Source: Planctomycetota bacterium (GTDB taxonomy: Bacteria; Planctomycetota; Phycisphaerae; Phycisphaerales; SM1A02). From it: a stretch of DNA of 53,790 nucleotides. Positions 17,675 to 26,049 of this stretch are shown piece by piece. The notes under the pieces were generated by a model that saw only the letters and a list, made by a program, of their open reading frames with translations, was not told the origin of the DNA and searched no databases. Both the position numbers and the translations under genes were made by a program. Location: assembly GCA_027622195.1 (NCBI GenBank), contig JAQBZO010000012.1, positions 1-53,790 of the forward strand. The letters are read 5' to 3'. The number at the start of each line of letters is the position of its first letter. The first letter of the stretch is position 1.

Positions 17675-18372
17675 TGATCGTCCTTGGTGCTTAACACGCG
17701 CGCGCGACAGGCGCTGTGAAGCTCGCAGACCTTGGTGCGAATTCGCTCCAGGGCAGCGTCGGGATCCTCAGCAAACCATTCCTTCGAAAGTGCGGATGAA
17801 ATGGGTTCTCCGACGATGATCCAGACTGGTCCACCCAATCGTGGTGAGGATTTTTGCCGCGGCCACATCTGAAATGCTCCGTCAATCGCGATGGGAATAA
17901 TCACGGCATCACTTCGGCGAACGAGCAAACTCAATCCAGCACGAAATGGCGCGACTTCACCGTCCGAAGAACGAGTCCCTTCTGGAAAGAGCAACACGGT
18001 GCGACCTGCAGCGAGTTCGTCGATGGCGGTTCGAAGGGCGGTCATGGCACCTCCGTCCATACGAACGGGCACGATTCCGAGCGATCGAAGGAGCCAACCC
18101 AGTGGAGGAAATCGGAAGAGAGATGCACGTGCCATCGGTCGAGGAGGGCGAGCACTCGTGGCGATCGCATCGAAAATGGGGTCGAGATACGACTGGTGAT
18201 TTCCGACAAAGATGATCGGACCAGTGGCGGGGATATTCGACTTTCCTCGAACACGCAATCCGAAGAGGAATGCCCCCATGAATCCGCACGCTGTTTGAGC
18301 GAATTCAAACCAGAGCATCGTTCCAATCGGACGGCCTGGGGCGCGCGCAGCAAACTCTCGAAGGAAACTCAT
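17671..18372 (-). CDS. plsC: 1-acyl-sn-glycerol-3-phosphate acyltransferase (PlsC-like)
   Basis: Membrane-associated acyltransferase (233 aa) that transfers an acyl chain to lysophosphatidic acid in phospholipid synthesis. Catalytic motif NHQSYLD (the His and Asp of the HX4D box, about 57-63) and the glycerophosphate-binding LFPEGTRSSDG are present, together with a hydrophobic N-terminal stretch (about 18-40). Both ends overlap neighbours by four bases: cmk upstream and cca downstream. The cmk-plsC pairing is seen in many bacteria and fits joint phospholipid precursor supply, since CTP is used to make CDP-diacylglycerol. Confidence 0.93.
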   Translation of the reverse strand: MSFLREFAARAPGRPIGTMLWFEFAQTACGFMGAFLFGLRVRGKSNIPATGPIIFVGNHQSYLDPIFDAIATSARPPRPMARASLFRFPPLGWLLRSLGIVPVRMDGGAMTALRTAIDELAAGRTVLLFPEGTRSSDGEVAPFRAGLSLLVRRSDAVIIPIAIDGAFQMWPRQKSSPRLGGPVWIIVGEPISSALSKEWFAEDPDAALERIRTKVCELHSACRARVLSTKDDH

Positions 18373-19055
18373 TCGGCAACCGTCTGGGTCCCGAGGGCGA
18401 TCCCATGAATGATGGAAACCACTTGTTCAATGCTGAGATCAGACGAATCGACCAAAAATGATCCGTCGGGGCGAACAAGCGGGCTCGTGGCGCGGGAGCG
18501 ATCGCGCGTGTCTCGTTCTTCGATCGCAGAAAGAACCTCTTGATCCGTGACCGACATCCCTTTCGCGCGCATTTCTACTCCGCGTCTTGACGCGCGCACT
18601 TCGGCGCGCGCGTCGAGATAAATCTTGAGATCAGCATCGGGGAAAACCACTGATCCTTGATCGCGTCCCTCGGTCACGAGCCTTGGAAAGTGGTCCGCGA
18701 ATCGGCGCTGTGCCTTCACCAGAAGGACGCGGACTCCAGGCGCGGCAGAGACTGGACTCGACGCAGCGGTCGCGTCGGGAAGGCGAATGCGCTCACCCAC
18801 ATCTTCACCGTCTAACAGAATGCGCGGCGGAAACTCGGAGGCATCGAGTTCGATGAGATGAGATGCCAAAACGCGCGCACATCCTGCCTGATCAGTTGGG
18901 TCAACACCTTCTCGAAGCACGGCGACTGCCGCCGCTCGATACATCGCGCCTGTGTCAAGAAATGCGAATCCCATTTCGATGGCAAGGCGGCGTGCAACGG
19001 TGCTCTTACCGCTTCCCGATGGACCATCGAGCGTGACGATGCACCTTCCGATCAC
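18369..19055 (-). CDS. cmk: Cytidylate kinase
   Basis: Cytosolic enzyme (228 aa) that phosphorylates CMP/dCMP with ATP. Evidence: VTLDGPSGSGKSTVARRLA (P-loop at ~9-22), the CMP-binding FLDTGAMYRAAA, LVTEGRDQGSVVFPDADLKIYLDA and a lid with DRSRATSPL. Length is normal for the family. The GTG start overlaps the stop of the TIM-barrel gene (GTGA), so the start is fixed by coupling; plsC overlaps its end. A DGRDQG-type sequence replaces the more common DGRDIGT; this does not argue against function. Confidence 0.95.
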   Translation of the reverse strand: MIGRCIVTLDGPSGSGKSTVARRLAIEMGFAFLDTGAMYRAAAVAVLREGVDPTDQAGCARVLASHLIELDASEFPPRILLDGEDVGERIRLPDATAASSPVSAAPGVRVLLVKAQRRFADHFPRLVTEGRDQGSVVFPDADLKIYLDARAEVRASRRGVEMRAKGMSVTDQEVLSAIEERDTRDRSRATSPLVRPDGSFLVDSSDLSIEQVVSIIHGIALGTQTVAE

Positions 19056-19885
19056 ACGACCTCCTCGACGGCTGATTCATCCGGTTGGTCCTTCCCATCG
19101 GATTCCATCAAGGCCTTGAGGAGTGCTCGTGCTCCCTCGAGCAGTCGCAACGCGAGTTTGGGGTCATCGCATTCAAAACAAATGGAGTTCTGATATCCGA
19201 CCGATTGCACGGTGGTGATCATGGACTGCACGAATTCGGAATCGAGTTTCGTCTTGATTCTTGGAAGCGGCAACTCAATGCACCCCGAATAGGGCGTCAT
19301 GCGGCGCAGCGCGGCGGTTGGATCGGGAAGAGTTCGCACATGGTCCATCGTTGGAAGAGCGCCGATACGAAACCCGCCAATTTTCTGAATGAGACTGGTG
19401 AAGCGTTCCACATCACAAATGCCTGAGCCACCGGGACGAAGAAGCATCATGACTTCAACTCGGTGGATGGACTCCAGCGCGGCACGAATACCACGCGCCG
19501 TCTCGGAGAATGCCGCATCGCCCTCGCCGCAGGTGGCGCGAATCCCAATGTGTGCGCATCCAAGCAGTTTCGCCACGCGAGCCAACCGAGTGACGCGGTC
19601 AATGCTTGCTTCGAGTGTTTCGGAAGTGAAGTCGAGCGGCTCACCATCCACGACCACCAAGCACGGACAACCCGCTTGATCAGCACGATGCGCCAACGCG
19701 AGGAGTTGATTCTCGCTCATTCCGCGAAGAAGAGGCGCAGGGATATTGATCCCCCGAAGATCCAAAAATTCGGCGGCATAGCCAGGGACATCGAGCAACT
19801 CGAGCGGTTTCCGAGATCGAGGAGGAGTGACTCCGACCAATGTCGCGGCCGACACGGAGGGCAAGAGTTGTGACACCTGGGGCAT
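19052..19885 (-). CDS. Xylose-isomerase-like TIM-barrel (sugar phosphate isomerase/epimerase family) protein
   Basis: 277 aa from the ATG at 19885; a longer reading to 19987 would run into the divergent gcvH and is rejected. The sequence shows alternating beta/alpha segments consistent with the AP-endonuclease-2-like barrel: YAAEFLDLRGI, CLVVVDGEP, RVAKLLGCAHIGIRA, RVEVMMLLRPGG, GYQNSICFECDD. Metal-ligand residues typical of active isomerases are not obvious, so the reaction is unknown. It is the first gene of the operon with cmk, plsC and cca. A TATTCT hexamer lies eight bases upstream of the ATG, but no -35 accompanies it. Confidence 0.7.
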   Translation of the reverse strand: MPQVSQLLPSVSAATLVGVTPPRSRKPLELLDVPGYAAEFLDLRGINIPAPLLRGMSENQLLALAHRADQAGCPCLVVVDGEPLDFTSETLEASIDRVTRLARVAKLLGCAHIGIRATCGEGDAAFSETARGIRAALESIHRVEVMMLLRPGGSGICDVERFTSLIQKIGGFRIGALPTMDHVRTLPDPTAALRRMTPYSGCIELPLPRIKTKLDSEFVQSMITTVQSVGYQNSICFECDDPKLALRLLEGARALLKALMESDGKDQPDESAVEEVV

Positions 19886-19943
19886 GGGACGAGAATAGCA
19901 CCAGAGCTCGCACTCCTCGCTAGGATCCACCCCCCTCGAACAC

Positions 19944-19948
19944 AGGAG
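19944..19948 (+). promoter_or_regulatory. Ribosome binding site deciding the gcvH TTG start
   Basis: AGGAG lies ten bases before the TTG at 19959. No in-frame ATG exists before the conserved GcvH core, so this site supports the TTG start. Confidence 0.6.
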
Positions 19949-19958
19949 CACTCCAACC

Positions 19959-20342
19959 TTGACCCAATCATCCAACAATCGATTCACAGACTCTCACGAA
20001 TGGTTCCGTCGAGAAGGCGATACCGTGACCGTTGGAATCACCCAATACGCAGCGAATGAACTGACCGATGTGACCTTCGTCGAAATGAAGTCCGCTGGCA
20101 CGGTCATCGCGGCTGGTTCATCGCTGGGCGAAGTGGAATCGGTGAAGACGACGAGCGATGTGTACTCGGCCGTCTCAGGAACGGTGAAAGAGGTCAACAC
20201 CGCTGTCGCGGCAGATCCATCGCTCATCAATTCTGATCCGATGGGGAAGGGATGGCTCGTGAAGCTCTCCGTCGCCGATGCAAGTCCGCTGTCTGGTTTG
20301 ATGGATCAGGCAACCTACGATGGTCGGCATCCAGTCTCCTAA
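19959..20342 (+). CDS. gcvH: Glycine cleavage system H protein
   Basis: Lipoyl carrier protein (127 aa, usual length) that shuttles the aminomethyl group between GcvP and GcvT and the reduced lipoamide to the dehydrogenase. The sequence has HEWFRREGDTVTVGITQYAA and the lipoylation motif GEVESVKTTSDVYSAVSG, with the modified Lys at about 63. It begins with TTG, supported by AGGAG. The genes for GcvT, GcvP and Lpd are not nearby. Its last 23 bases overlap the start of an ABC ATPase gene, an unexpected coupling for a one-carbon metabolism gene. Confidence 0.97.
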   Translation: MTQSSNNRFTDSHEWFRREGDTVTVGITQYAANELTDVTFVEMKSAGTVIAAGSSLGEVESVKTTSDVYSAVSGTVKEVNTAVAADPSLINSDPMGKGWLVKLSVADASPLSGLMDQATYDGRHPVS

Positions 20343-21093
20343 CACCAATCAGTTGGTCGGTCACGGCGTCGAAGTCGTCGATGTGCAGAAACATTATCCG
20401 CATGGTGACCACACGATTGCGGCACTGCGAGGGGCAACGCTTTCCGTTCCGAGCTGTGGGTTTCACGCCATCATGGGTGCATCTGGAAGTGGCAAGAGCA
20501 CGCTTCTTCATCTGATCGCAGGGCTCGATCGACCCGACTCTGGGACGATTACTGTCGCGGGATCGCGGATCGATTCGCTTTGTGAAAACGATCTCACGAT
20601 GTATCGGCGCAGAAAACTGGGCATCGTTTTCCAACACTTCAATCTCCTTCCAACGCTCACTGCGCTCGACAATGTCAAACTGCCTGGGGTGCTTGATGGG
20701 AAGCCCGACGGTGAAGTGCACGAGCGCGCCATGTCGCTCCTTCGAGAACTCGGCGTTGCGAGTCGCGCCGATCATCGTCCTGAAGCACTCTCTGGAGGAG
20801 AACAACAGCGTGTGGCGATTGCGCGCGCACTGCTTTTTGATCCACCACTCATCTTGGCCGACGAACCGACTGGCAATCTCGACTCGATGAGTAGTGAACG
20901 ATTGTGGGCGTTGCTTGAAGACATTGCACGCGTGCGTGAATTACTTGTACTGATGGTGACGCACGAACCACTCGCTGCGTCGCATTGCCAAACCACGACC
21001 GTCCTTCGCGACGGCATTGTTGCGGGATCCTTTGCATCACATGGACTTACTCCGAACGAGTTTGCTCTTCGCGCGTCAGAGCTTGGCCGGTAG
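20320..21093 (+). CDS. ABC transporter ATP-binding protein (LolD/YbbA/MacB type)
   Basis: 257-aa ATPase of the FtsX-partner class. Motifs: Walker A MGASGSGKSTLLH (~52-64), Q-loop VFQHFNLLPTLTALDNV, signature LSGGEQQRVAIARAL, Walker B LILADEPTGNLD and switch VTHE. The TALDNV and PTGNLD wording is characteristic of LolD/YbbA/MacB ATPases, which power mechanotransmission rather than classic transport. The following gene encodes the matching FtsX permease and starts inside this one. The start overlaps gcvH by 23 bases. Confidence 0.95.
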   Translation: MVGIQSPNTNQLVGHGVEVVDVQKHYPHGDHTIAALRGATLSVPSCGFHAIMGASGSGKSTLLHLIAGLDRPDSGTITVAGSRIDSLCENDLTMYRRRKLGIVFQHFNLLPTLTALDNVKLPGVLDGKPDGEVHERAMSLLRELGVASRADHRPEALSGGEQQRVAIARALLFDPPLILADEPTGNLDSMSSERLWALLEDIARVRELLVLMVTHEPLAASHCQTTTVLRDGIVAGSFASHGLTPNEFALRASELGR

Positions 21094-23665
21094 GGCTCGG
21101 CGGATGGCGTTGCTGACGATCGCGATCGCACTCGCGTGTGCATTGACCGCGACGCTGTCGAGCGCGATGTCCACCCTGCAAGAGAACATTGCGCACCGTC
21201 TCGACCGACTCGTCGGAAGTGCGCAGGCTCGACTTGTTCATTCGGCAGGCGAAGATATTCCTCTCGAATTGGAACCACTCGTGCGTGCACTTCCAGGGGT
21301 CGTCGCCACGAATGGAATCATCTATGGATCTTTGTTGCTGACCCCCGTTGTTGCGAATGACGCCGTGGTCGCTGCTCGCGTCACCGTCCAAGCGGTGGGC
21401 TGGCAACTCGATGCGGTGGACGATGCCAAACGATTCGATCTCCTGGAAGGAACCATTCCGCACGCGGACGGAGAGGTACTTCTCGATCCGATGGCGGCTG
21501 AATTGCTCAATGTGCACACCGGTGCAACGCTCATCGTCGAGCGATTCGGCGATCCCATGACACTGACAGTGTGCGGTGTTTACGATCGCCCCACTCTTGG
21601 TGCATTGCAGCGTCCCATCGCTCGAATGTCGCGGACCACACTGGCCCAAGCGACTGACCTCAGCAACGGGTTCACTCAGATTCTGATTACCCTCGGTGAG
21701 GGGACAAGTGTGGATGAATGGATCTCGCAGCATCGAAACGCAATCGATGCTGTGTATCAGTTCGAGGCTGCAGAAGCAGCACTTTCAGGAATGGATCGAC
21801 CGCGGCGAGCGATGGCGCTTGCCTTGTCGCTGTTTTCGATGATCGGGTTTCTCTGCTGCGCATTCATCGTCGCCACTGGACTCACGAGTGCGATCGGGGA
21901 GCAAACGCGCGAACTCGCCATTCTGAGGTCGATCGGCGCGTCGCGATCCCAAATCTTTGCGGGACAACTGATGGTCGGTGCCATCGTCGGTGTGGTCGGA
22001 GCGGCGGTCGGGGTTCCCATTGGACTCGCTCTCAGCTGGCTCGTTGCGAATCACTTCGAATCATGGTTGCCGCTGGGATGGAGCGCGCCGTGGTGGTCGC
22101 CTGCTCTTGCTGCAACAGGAGGCATCGTCGCAGGAGTTCTCGGCGCGGCATACCCTGCCCTTCGCGCTTCACTTGTTTCTCCGCTTGAAGCGATGCGCGT
22201 CCGTGCAAGTCCGCCCACGCGACGCGGCATCATGGGATTCACGATCGCCGCACTCGCCTGTTTTGCCATTCAACTCGCACTCTTGACCCTTCCCGATGGT
22301 CAACCACGATTCTGGGGATACATCTTGTGCGGACTGCCCCTTCTTCACATTGGATGGTTCTTGGGAAGCGTGCCACTGCTCATCGCCCTCACGCCGCTCC
22401 TCGGTCGCGCCCTTGAACGCGCACTTTCACTTCCGCGTGGACTCCTTATCGGATCACTCTTTGCATCGCCGTATCGATTCGGACTCACCGCCGGCGCCAT
22501 GATGGTCGGCGTTTCTGTGCTCGTGGGAACGCAGTCGAATGGTCGAGCGATTCTGAGCAATTTCACGGAGCGAGTGCGATTCGCCGATGCATTCGTCTTC
22601 AAGACGACGGGACTCTCATCCGCTGAGCAAGCAAGAATCCGCGCGATCGGTCCGATGGAAAACTCTGTTTCAGTGGGATACCTTCCCCTTCGCGTGCAGG
22701 GATACTCTCGCGCAGACGGAACGAAGGGAAATCAGATTCTCGGTCTCGACGGCATTTCTCCCCCGAATGTGGTGGCGATTGGATTTCAACCTCGACCCTT
22801 TTTCGAACTCACTCACATCGATTGGTTACGAGGGACTCCCGAGGATGCGATTCCAGCGCTCGAATCTGGAGAAGGAATCTTGGTCGCGAGCGAGTTTCTC
22901 TTTTCGCGCGGGCTCGATGTGGGTGATTCAGTCGAACTCGGACCAGATGGGCGATCGAAGTCTTATCGCATTGTCGGAGTCGTCGCCGCAGCAGGACTCG
23001 ATGTGGCCACTCAGTTCTTTGGCATCCGCTCGATCTACGCCGAGCACGCCTTGAGTTGCGTCTTTCTCGACTTTGAAGAGGTGGCGCGGACCTTCGGCAG
23101 TCGCGAGGCATACATCATGCAGGTTGGACTCCCCGATCACCTTTCCACCGCAGACGAGCGCGTGCTTGGAGAGCAAATCCAAGCCACTGCACCAGGCGCG
23201 CTCTTCACGAGTGGACGACAACTCCGCGGCTACATCCTTGACATCGGCGAGACCATTGTCGGGTTGTTCACCTCGATTGGAATCGGCGGACTCTTGCTCG
23301 CCACACTCGGCATGGCTTCCGTGATCGCCGCGGCCATTGCAGCGCGTTCGGTCGAGTGGGGAGTCCTTCGCGCGGTGGGTGCAACGGGATCCATCGTGAT
23401 TCGACTTCTGATCGGCGAATCAATCATGATCGTGACCACTGCCCTGCTCGCTGGCACCATGCTGGGCATGCACCTCGCGTGGATGGGCACACGCTTGTAC
23501 AGAGAACTCGCCGGACTCGACCTCGAGATTCTGATCCCTTGGAACTCGATTGCATTGAGTGGCGCAGTGCTCTTGAGTCTCGCCCTCGCCATCACCATCC
23601 CTGCCGCTTGTCGCATCTCGCGCGTGCCAACACGGGTGTTGCTCTCGGGAATGAGGGGAGAATGA
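21041..23665 (+). CDS. FtsX-family ABC permease with two FtsX repeats (YbbP-like)
   Basis: Inner-membrane protein (874 aa from the ATG at 21041; a TTG at 21017 would add eight residues). One N-terminal helix precedes a large extracytoplasmic domain (~45-235). A block of three helices follows (~255-385), with TRELAILRSIGASRSQIF as the first FtsX coupling motif, then a central set of about three helices (~395-500). A second extracytoplasmic domain (~505-730) leads to a final FtsX block with SVEWGVLRAVGATGS. Ten helices and two FtsX repeats match YbbP-type permeases. It overlaps its ATPase by 53 bases and uvrB by four (ATGA). Substrate unknown. Confidence 0.9.
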   Translation: MDLLRTSLLFARQSLAGRARRMALLTIAIALACALTATLSSAMSTLQENIAHRLDRLVGSAQARLVHSAGEDIPLELEPLVRALPGVVATNGIIYGSLLLTPVVANDAVVAARVTVQAVGWQLDAVDDAKRFDLLEGTIPHADGEVLLDPMAAELLNVHTGATLIVERFGDPMTLTVCGVYDRPTLGALQRPIARMSRTTLAQATDLSNGFTQILITLGEGTSVDEWISQHRNAIDAVYQFEAAEAALSGMDRPRRAMALALSLFSMIGFLCCAFIVATGLTSAIGEQTRELAILRSIGASRSQIFAGQLMVGAIVGVVGAAVGVPIGLALSWLVANHFESWLPLGWSAPWWSPALAATGGIVAGVLGAAYPALRASLVSPLEAMRVRASPPTRRGIMGFTIAALACFAIQLALLTLPDGQPRFWGYILCGLPLLHIGWFLGSVPLLIALTPLLGRALERALSLPRGLLIGSLFASPYRFGLTAGAMMVGVSVLVGTQSNGRAILSNFTERVRFADAFVFKTTGLSSAEQARIRAIGPMENSVSVGYLPLRVQGYSRADGTKGNQILGLDGISPPNVVAIGFQPRPFFELTHIDWLRGTPEDAIPALESGEGILVASEFLFSRGLDVGDSVELGPDGRSKSYRIVGVVAAAGLDVATQFFGIRSIYAEHALSCVFLDFEEVARTFGSREAYIMQVGLPDHLSTADERVLGEQIQATAPGALFTSGRQLRGYILDIGETIVGLFTSIGIGGLLLATLGMASVIAAAIAARSVEWGVLRAVGATGSIVIRLLIGESIMIVTTALLAGTMLGMHLAWMGTRLYRELAGLDLEILIPWNSIALSGAVLLSLALAITIPAACRISRVPTRVLLSGMRGE

Positions 23666-25728
23666 CCGCTTCCTTTCGCCTCGTGAGTCCGTTCTCGCCG
23701 ATGGGAGATCAGCCTCGGGCGATCGACGAACTTTCTCGTGGACTTCAAGAAGGTCGTCGATGGCAGACATTGCTCGGAGCCACTGGAACAGGAAAGACTT
23801 TTTCCATCGCGAATGTGATCGCCCGCACTGGCAAGCCCACGCTCGTGATGAGCCACAACAAAACGCTTGCGGCGCAACTCTTTGAGGAGTTTCGCGAGCT
23901 TTTTCCAGACAATGCGGTGAGTTACTTCGTCAGTTACTACGACTATTTTCAGCCCGAGGCGTACATCCCGCAGCGCGACATCTACATCGAGAAGGACGCT
24001 TCGCGCAATGATGATCTCGATCGCCTTCGACTCGCTGCGACGAGCAACATCCTCTCCCGCGATGATGTCATCGTCGTCGCCAGTGTGTCGTGCATCTATG
24101 GGCTCGGATCTCCTGAGGAATACAGCAATCGCGCCCTCATGCTGGAGCGCGGACGCCGTTTCGTGCGCCGCGAGATGCTCCTCGCCCTGACTGGGATGCA
24201 GTACAAGCGCAATGATGTCGCCCCTGTGCGCGGAGATTTCAGGGTGCGCGGTGACAGCATTGAAATCTGGCCTGCGTATGAGCGACACGCTGTGCGGGTC
24301 GATTTCTTCGGAGACGAAATTGATCGAATCGAATTCTTCGACCCCATCAGCGGCGAAGTGCTCTCGACGGCAGATCGATCCTTCATCTTTCCAGCCGTTC
24401 ACCACATGATGGCCGACGACAAGATGGAGTCGGCACTTGCGGGGATCAGAAACGAACTCAACGAACGATCCGGACAACTGCGCGCCGAAGGAAAATTGCT
24501 TGAATCGCAAAGGCTCATCGGCAGAACCCGCTATGACCTCGAAATGCTGCGCGAAACAGGAATGTGTCAGGGCATTGAGAATTACTCACGCCACATGGAT
24601 GGCCGTGCTGCGGGGTCGCGACCAGCTTGTTTGATGGACTATTTCCGAGCGAAAACAGGTCACAATCCAAGTGACTGGCTCGTCGTCGTGGATGAAAGCC
24701 ATGTGACTCTGCCACAGATTCGAGGGATGTATCACGGCGACCGCGCACGCAAACTCACCCTCGTCGAGCATGGATTTCGACTTCCGAGCGCGCTCGATAA
24801 TCGTCCACTCACTTTCGACGAATGGCTCGACATCGTGCCTCAGGCCATCTTTGTCAGTGCGACACCTGGACCCTGGGAACTCGAACAATGCCAAGGCGTT
24901 GTGGCTGAGCAAATCCTTCGACCCACCGGACTCGTGGATCCACCGATCACGGTTCGCCCCGCAACGGGACAAATCGCCGACCTCCTCGAAGAAGTGCGCG
25001 CCGTCGCAGCGCGCGGCGATCGAACGCTCGTGTCGGCGATCACAAAACGACTGTGCGAAGAACTCACGGATTACTTCGCGCTCCACAAGATTCGCGTGCG
25101 ATACCTTCACAGCGACATCGAGACCTTAGAACGACTCGAGATTCTCAAAGCACTTCGCGAGGGAGATTTTGATGTACTCATCGGAGTCAACTTGCTTCGT
25201 GAAGGTCTCGACTTGCCTGAAGTTGGCCTCGTCGCCATCCTTGATGCCGACAAACAGGGATTCTTGCGCAGTCGATCCGCACTCATTCAGACGATGGGAC
25301 GCGCAGCGCGCAATGCAAGGAGCCGAGCCTTGCTTTACGCCGATGCGATCACTCCGCAAATGCAAGAGGCGATCGATGAAGTGGATCGCCGGCGCGCCAA
25401 GCAAATCGCGCACAACGCCGAGCACGGCGTGACTCCGACATCGATTTCAAAGGCGGTGCGAAGCGGCATCGAGAGCGAGATCGCCGTGGGACGAGGTCCT
25501 GCCAAGGCGCTCGAGCGGAGGATTCAGGTCGACCGCGAAGAACTCATCCGCCAACTGACGGACGAGATGATTGAGAGCGCGAATCGACTTGAGTTCGAAC
25601 GTGCTGCGCGACTGCGCGATGAAATTGAGAAAATCAAGGTGCTTCCCGAGGGAGACCTCACCGAACGGATCGATGACCGCGAGGCACGCTCGGTCAATCG
25701 CTCGAAGCGGAACGGACGTCGACCCTAA
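23662..25728 (+). CDS. uvrB: Excinuclease ABC subunit B
   Basis: Damage-verifying helicase-like subunit of nucleotide excision repair (688 aa). The ATG at 23662 overlaps the preceding stop (ATGA); an in-frame extension upstream to 23356 lies inside the permease gene and is not credible. Seen are GDQPRAIDEL, Walker A GATGTGKTF, the beta-hairpin region YYDYFQPEAYIPQRD, VVDESHVTLPQIRGMYHGDR, SATPG, helicase motifs GVNLLREGLDLPEVGLV and QTMGRAARN, and a C-terminal UVR motif (about 645-680) that binds UvrC. uvrA follows 321 bases downstream. Confidence 0.97.
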   Translation: MTASFRLVSPFSPMGDQPRAIDELSRGLQEGRRWQTLLGATGTGKTFSIANVIARTGKPTLVMSHNKTLAAQLFEEFRELFPDNAVSYFVSYYDYFQPEAYIPQRDIYIEKDASRNDDLDRLRLAATSNILSRDDVIVVASVSCIYGLGSPEEYSNRALMLERGRRFVRREMLLALTGMQYKRNDVAPVRGDFRVRGDSIEIWPAYERHAVRVDFFGDEIDRIEFFDPISGEVLSTADRSFIFPAVHHMMADDKMESALAGIRNELNERSGQLRAEGKLLESQRLIGRTRYDLEMLRETGMCQGIENYSRHMDGRAAGSRPACLMDYFRAKTGHNPSDWLVVVDESHVTLPQIRGMYHGDRARKLTLVEHGFRLPSALDNRPLTFDEWLDIVPQAIFVSATPGPWELEQCQGVVAEQILRPTGLVDPPITVRPATGQIADLLEEVRAVAARGDRTLVSAITKRLCEELTDYFALHKIRVRYLHSDIETLERLEILKALREGDFDVLIGVNLLREGLDLPEVGLVAILDADKQGFLRSRSALIQTMGRAARNARSRALLYADAITPQMQEAIDEVDRRRAKQIAHNAEHGVTPTSISKAVRSGIESEIAVGRGPAKALERRIQVDREELIRQLTDEMIESANRLEFERAARLRDEIEKIKVLPEGDLTERIDDREARSVNRSKRNGRRP

Positions 25729-25885
25729 ACTCTGTTTCGCAGTCGCCGTCGGTACACGAGAATCGGATGAAATCTCCGCGCTCCTCCCACTCGGCCAACT
25801 CGGCTCGTGTGAGTCGTGGCACGACATCAGTCGCAAATGGACTGACCAACGTGGCAGCTGGCGGTGGTTGAAGCACAGTGTTCAT
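25694..25885 (-). CDS. Small acidic hypothetical protein convergent with uvrB
   Basis: A 63-residue reading from the ATG at 25885 (in-frame starts at 25909 and 26014 are also possible). It has a Pro/Ala-rich beginning and a coding-like second half: RLTRAELAEWEERGDFIRFSCTDGDCETEF, then VDVRSASSD. The two Cys in SCTDGDC could be structural. Its 3' end overlaps the end of uvrB by 35 bases on the opposite strand. I do not recognise the family. Support comes from amino-acid composition and from filling the only uvrB-uvrA gap; without homologues it remains tentative. Confidence 0.5.
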   Translation of the reverse strand: MNTVLQPPPAATLVSPFATDVVPRLTRAELAEWEERGDFIRFSCTDGDCETEFRVDVRSASSD

Positions 25886-26049
25886 GGTGGAAAGAATGGG
25901 GGGTGTCATCTTTGGCTGCACAACTCGCCTTTCAGACTTCTGTTTCGTCCCAATCGAGGTGACGAGATAAAAAAGATAGCCCCGCTTTGCGTCCGAGATA
26001 GAAAAACACGACATTTTTCAGCACATTTCTCAGCCTAAACTCACCCACG

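Noticed and set aside
19886-19987. Longer start for the TIM-barrel protein
   Set aside because: Would overlap the divergent gcvH start and adds non-conserved sequence.
23356-23661. N-terminal extension of UvrB
   Set aside because: It lies within the FtsX permease gene, is low-complexity H/R/D-rich, and the ATGA-coupled ATG at 23662 gives the normal UvrB start.
23230-24510. 426-codon minus-strand frame over the FtsX permease and uvrB
   Set aside because: Antisense shadow of two well-supported genes.
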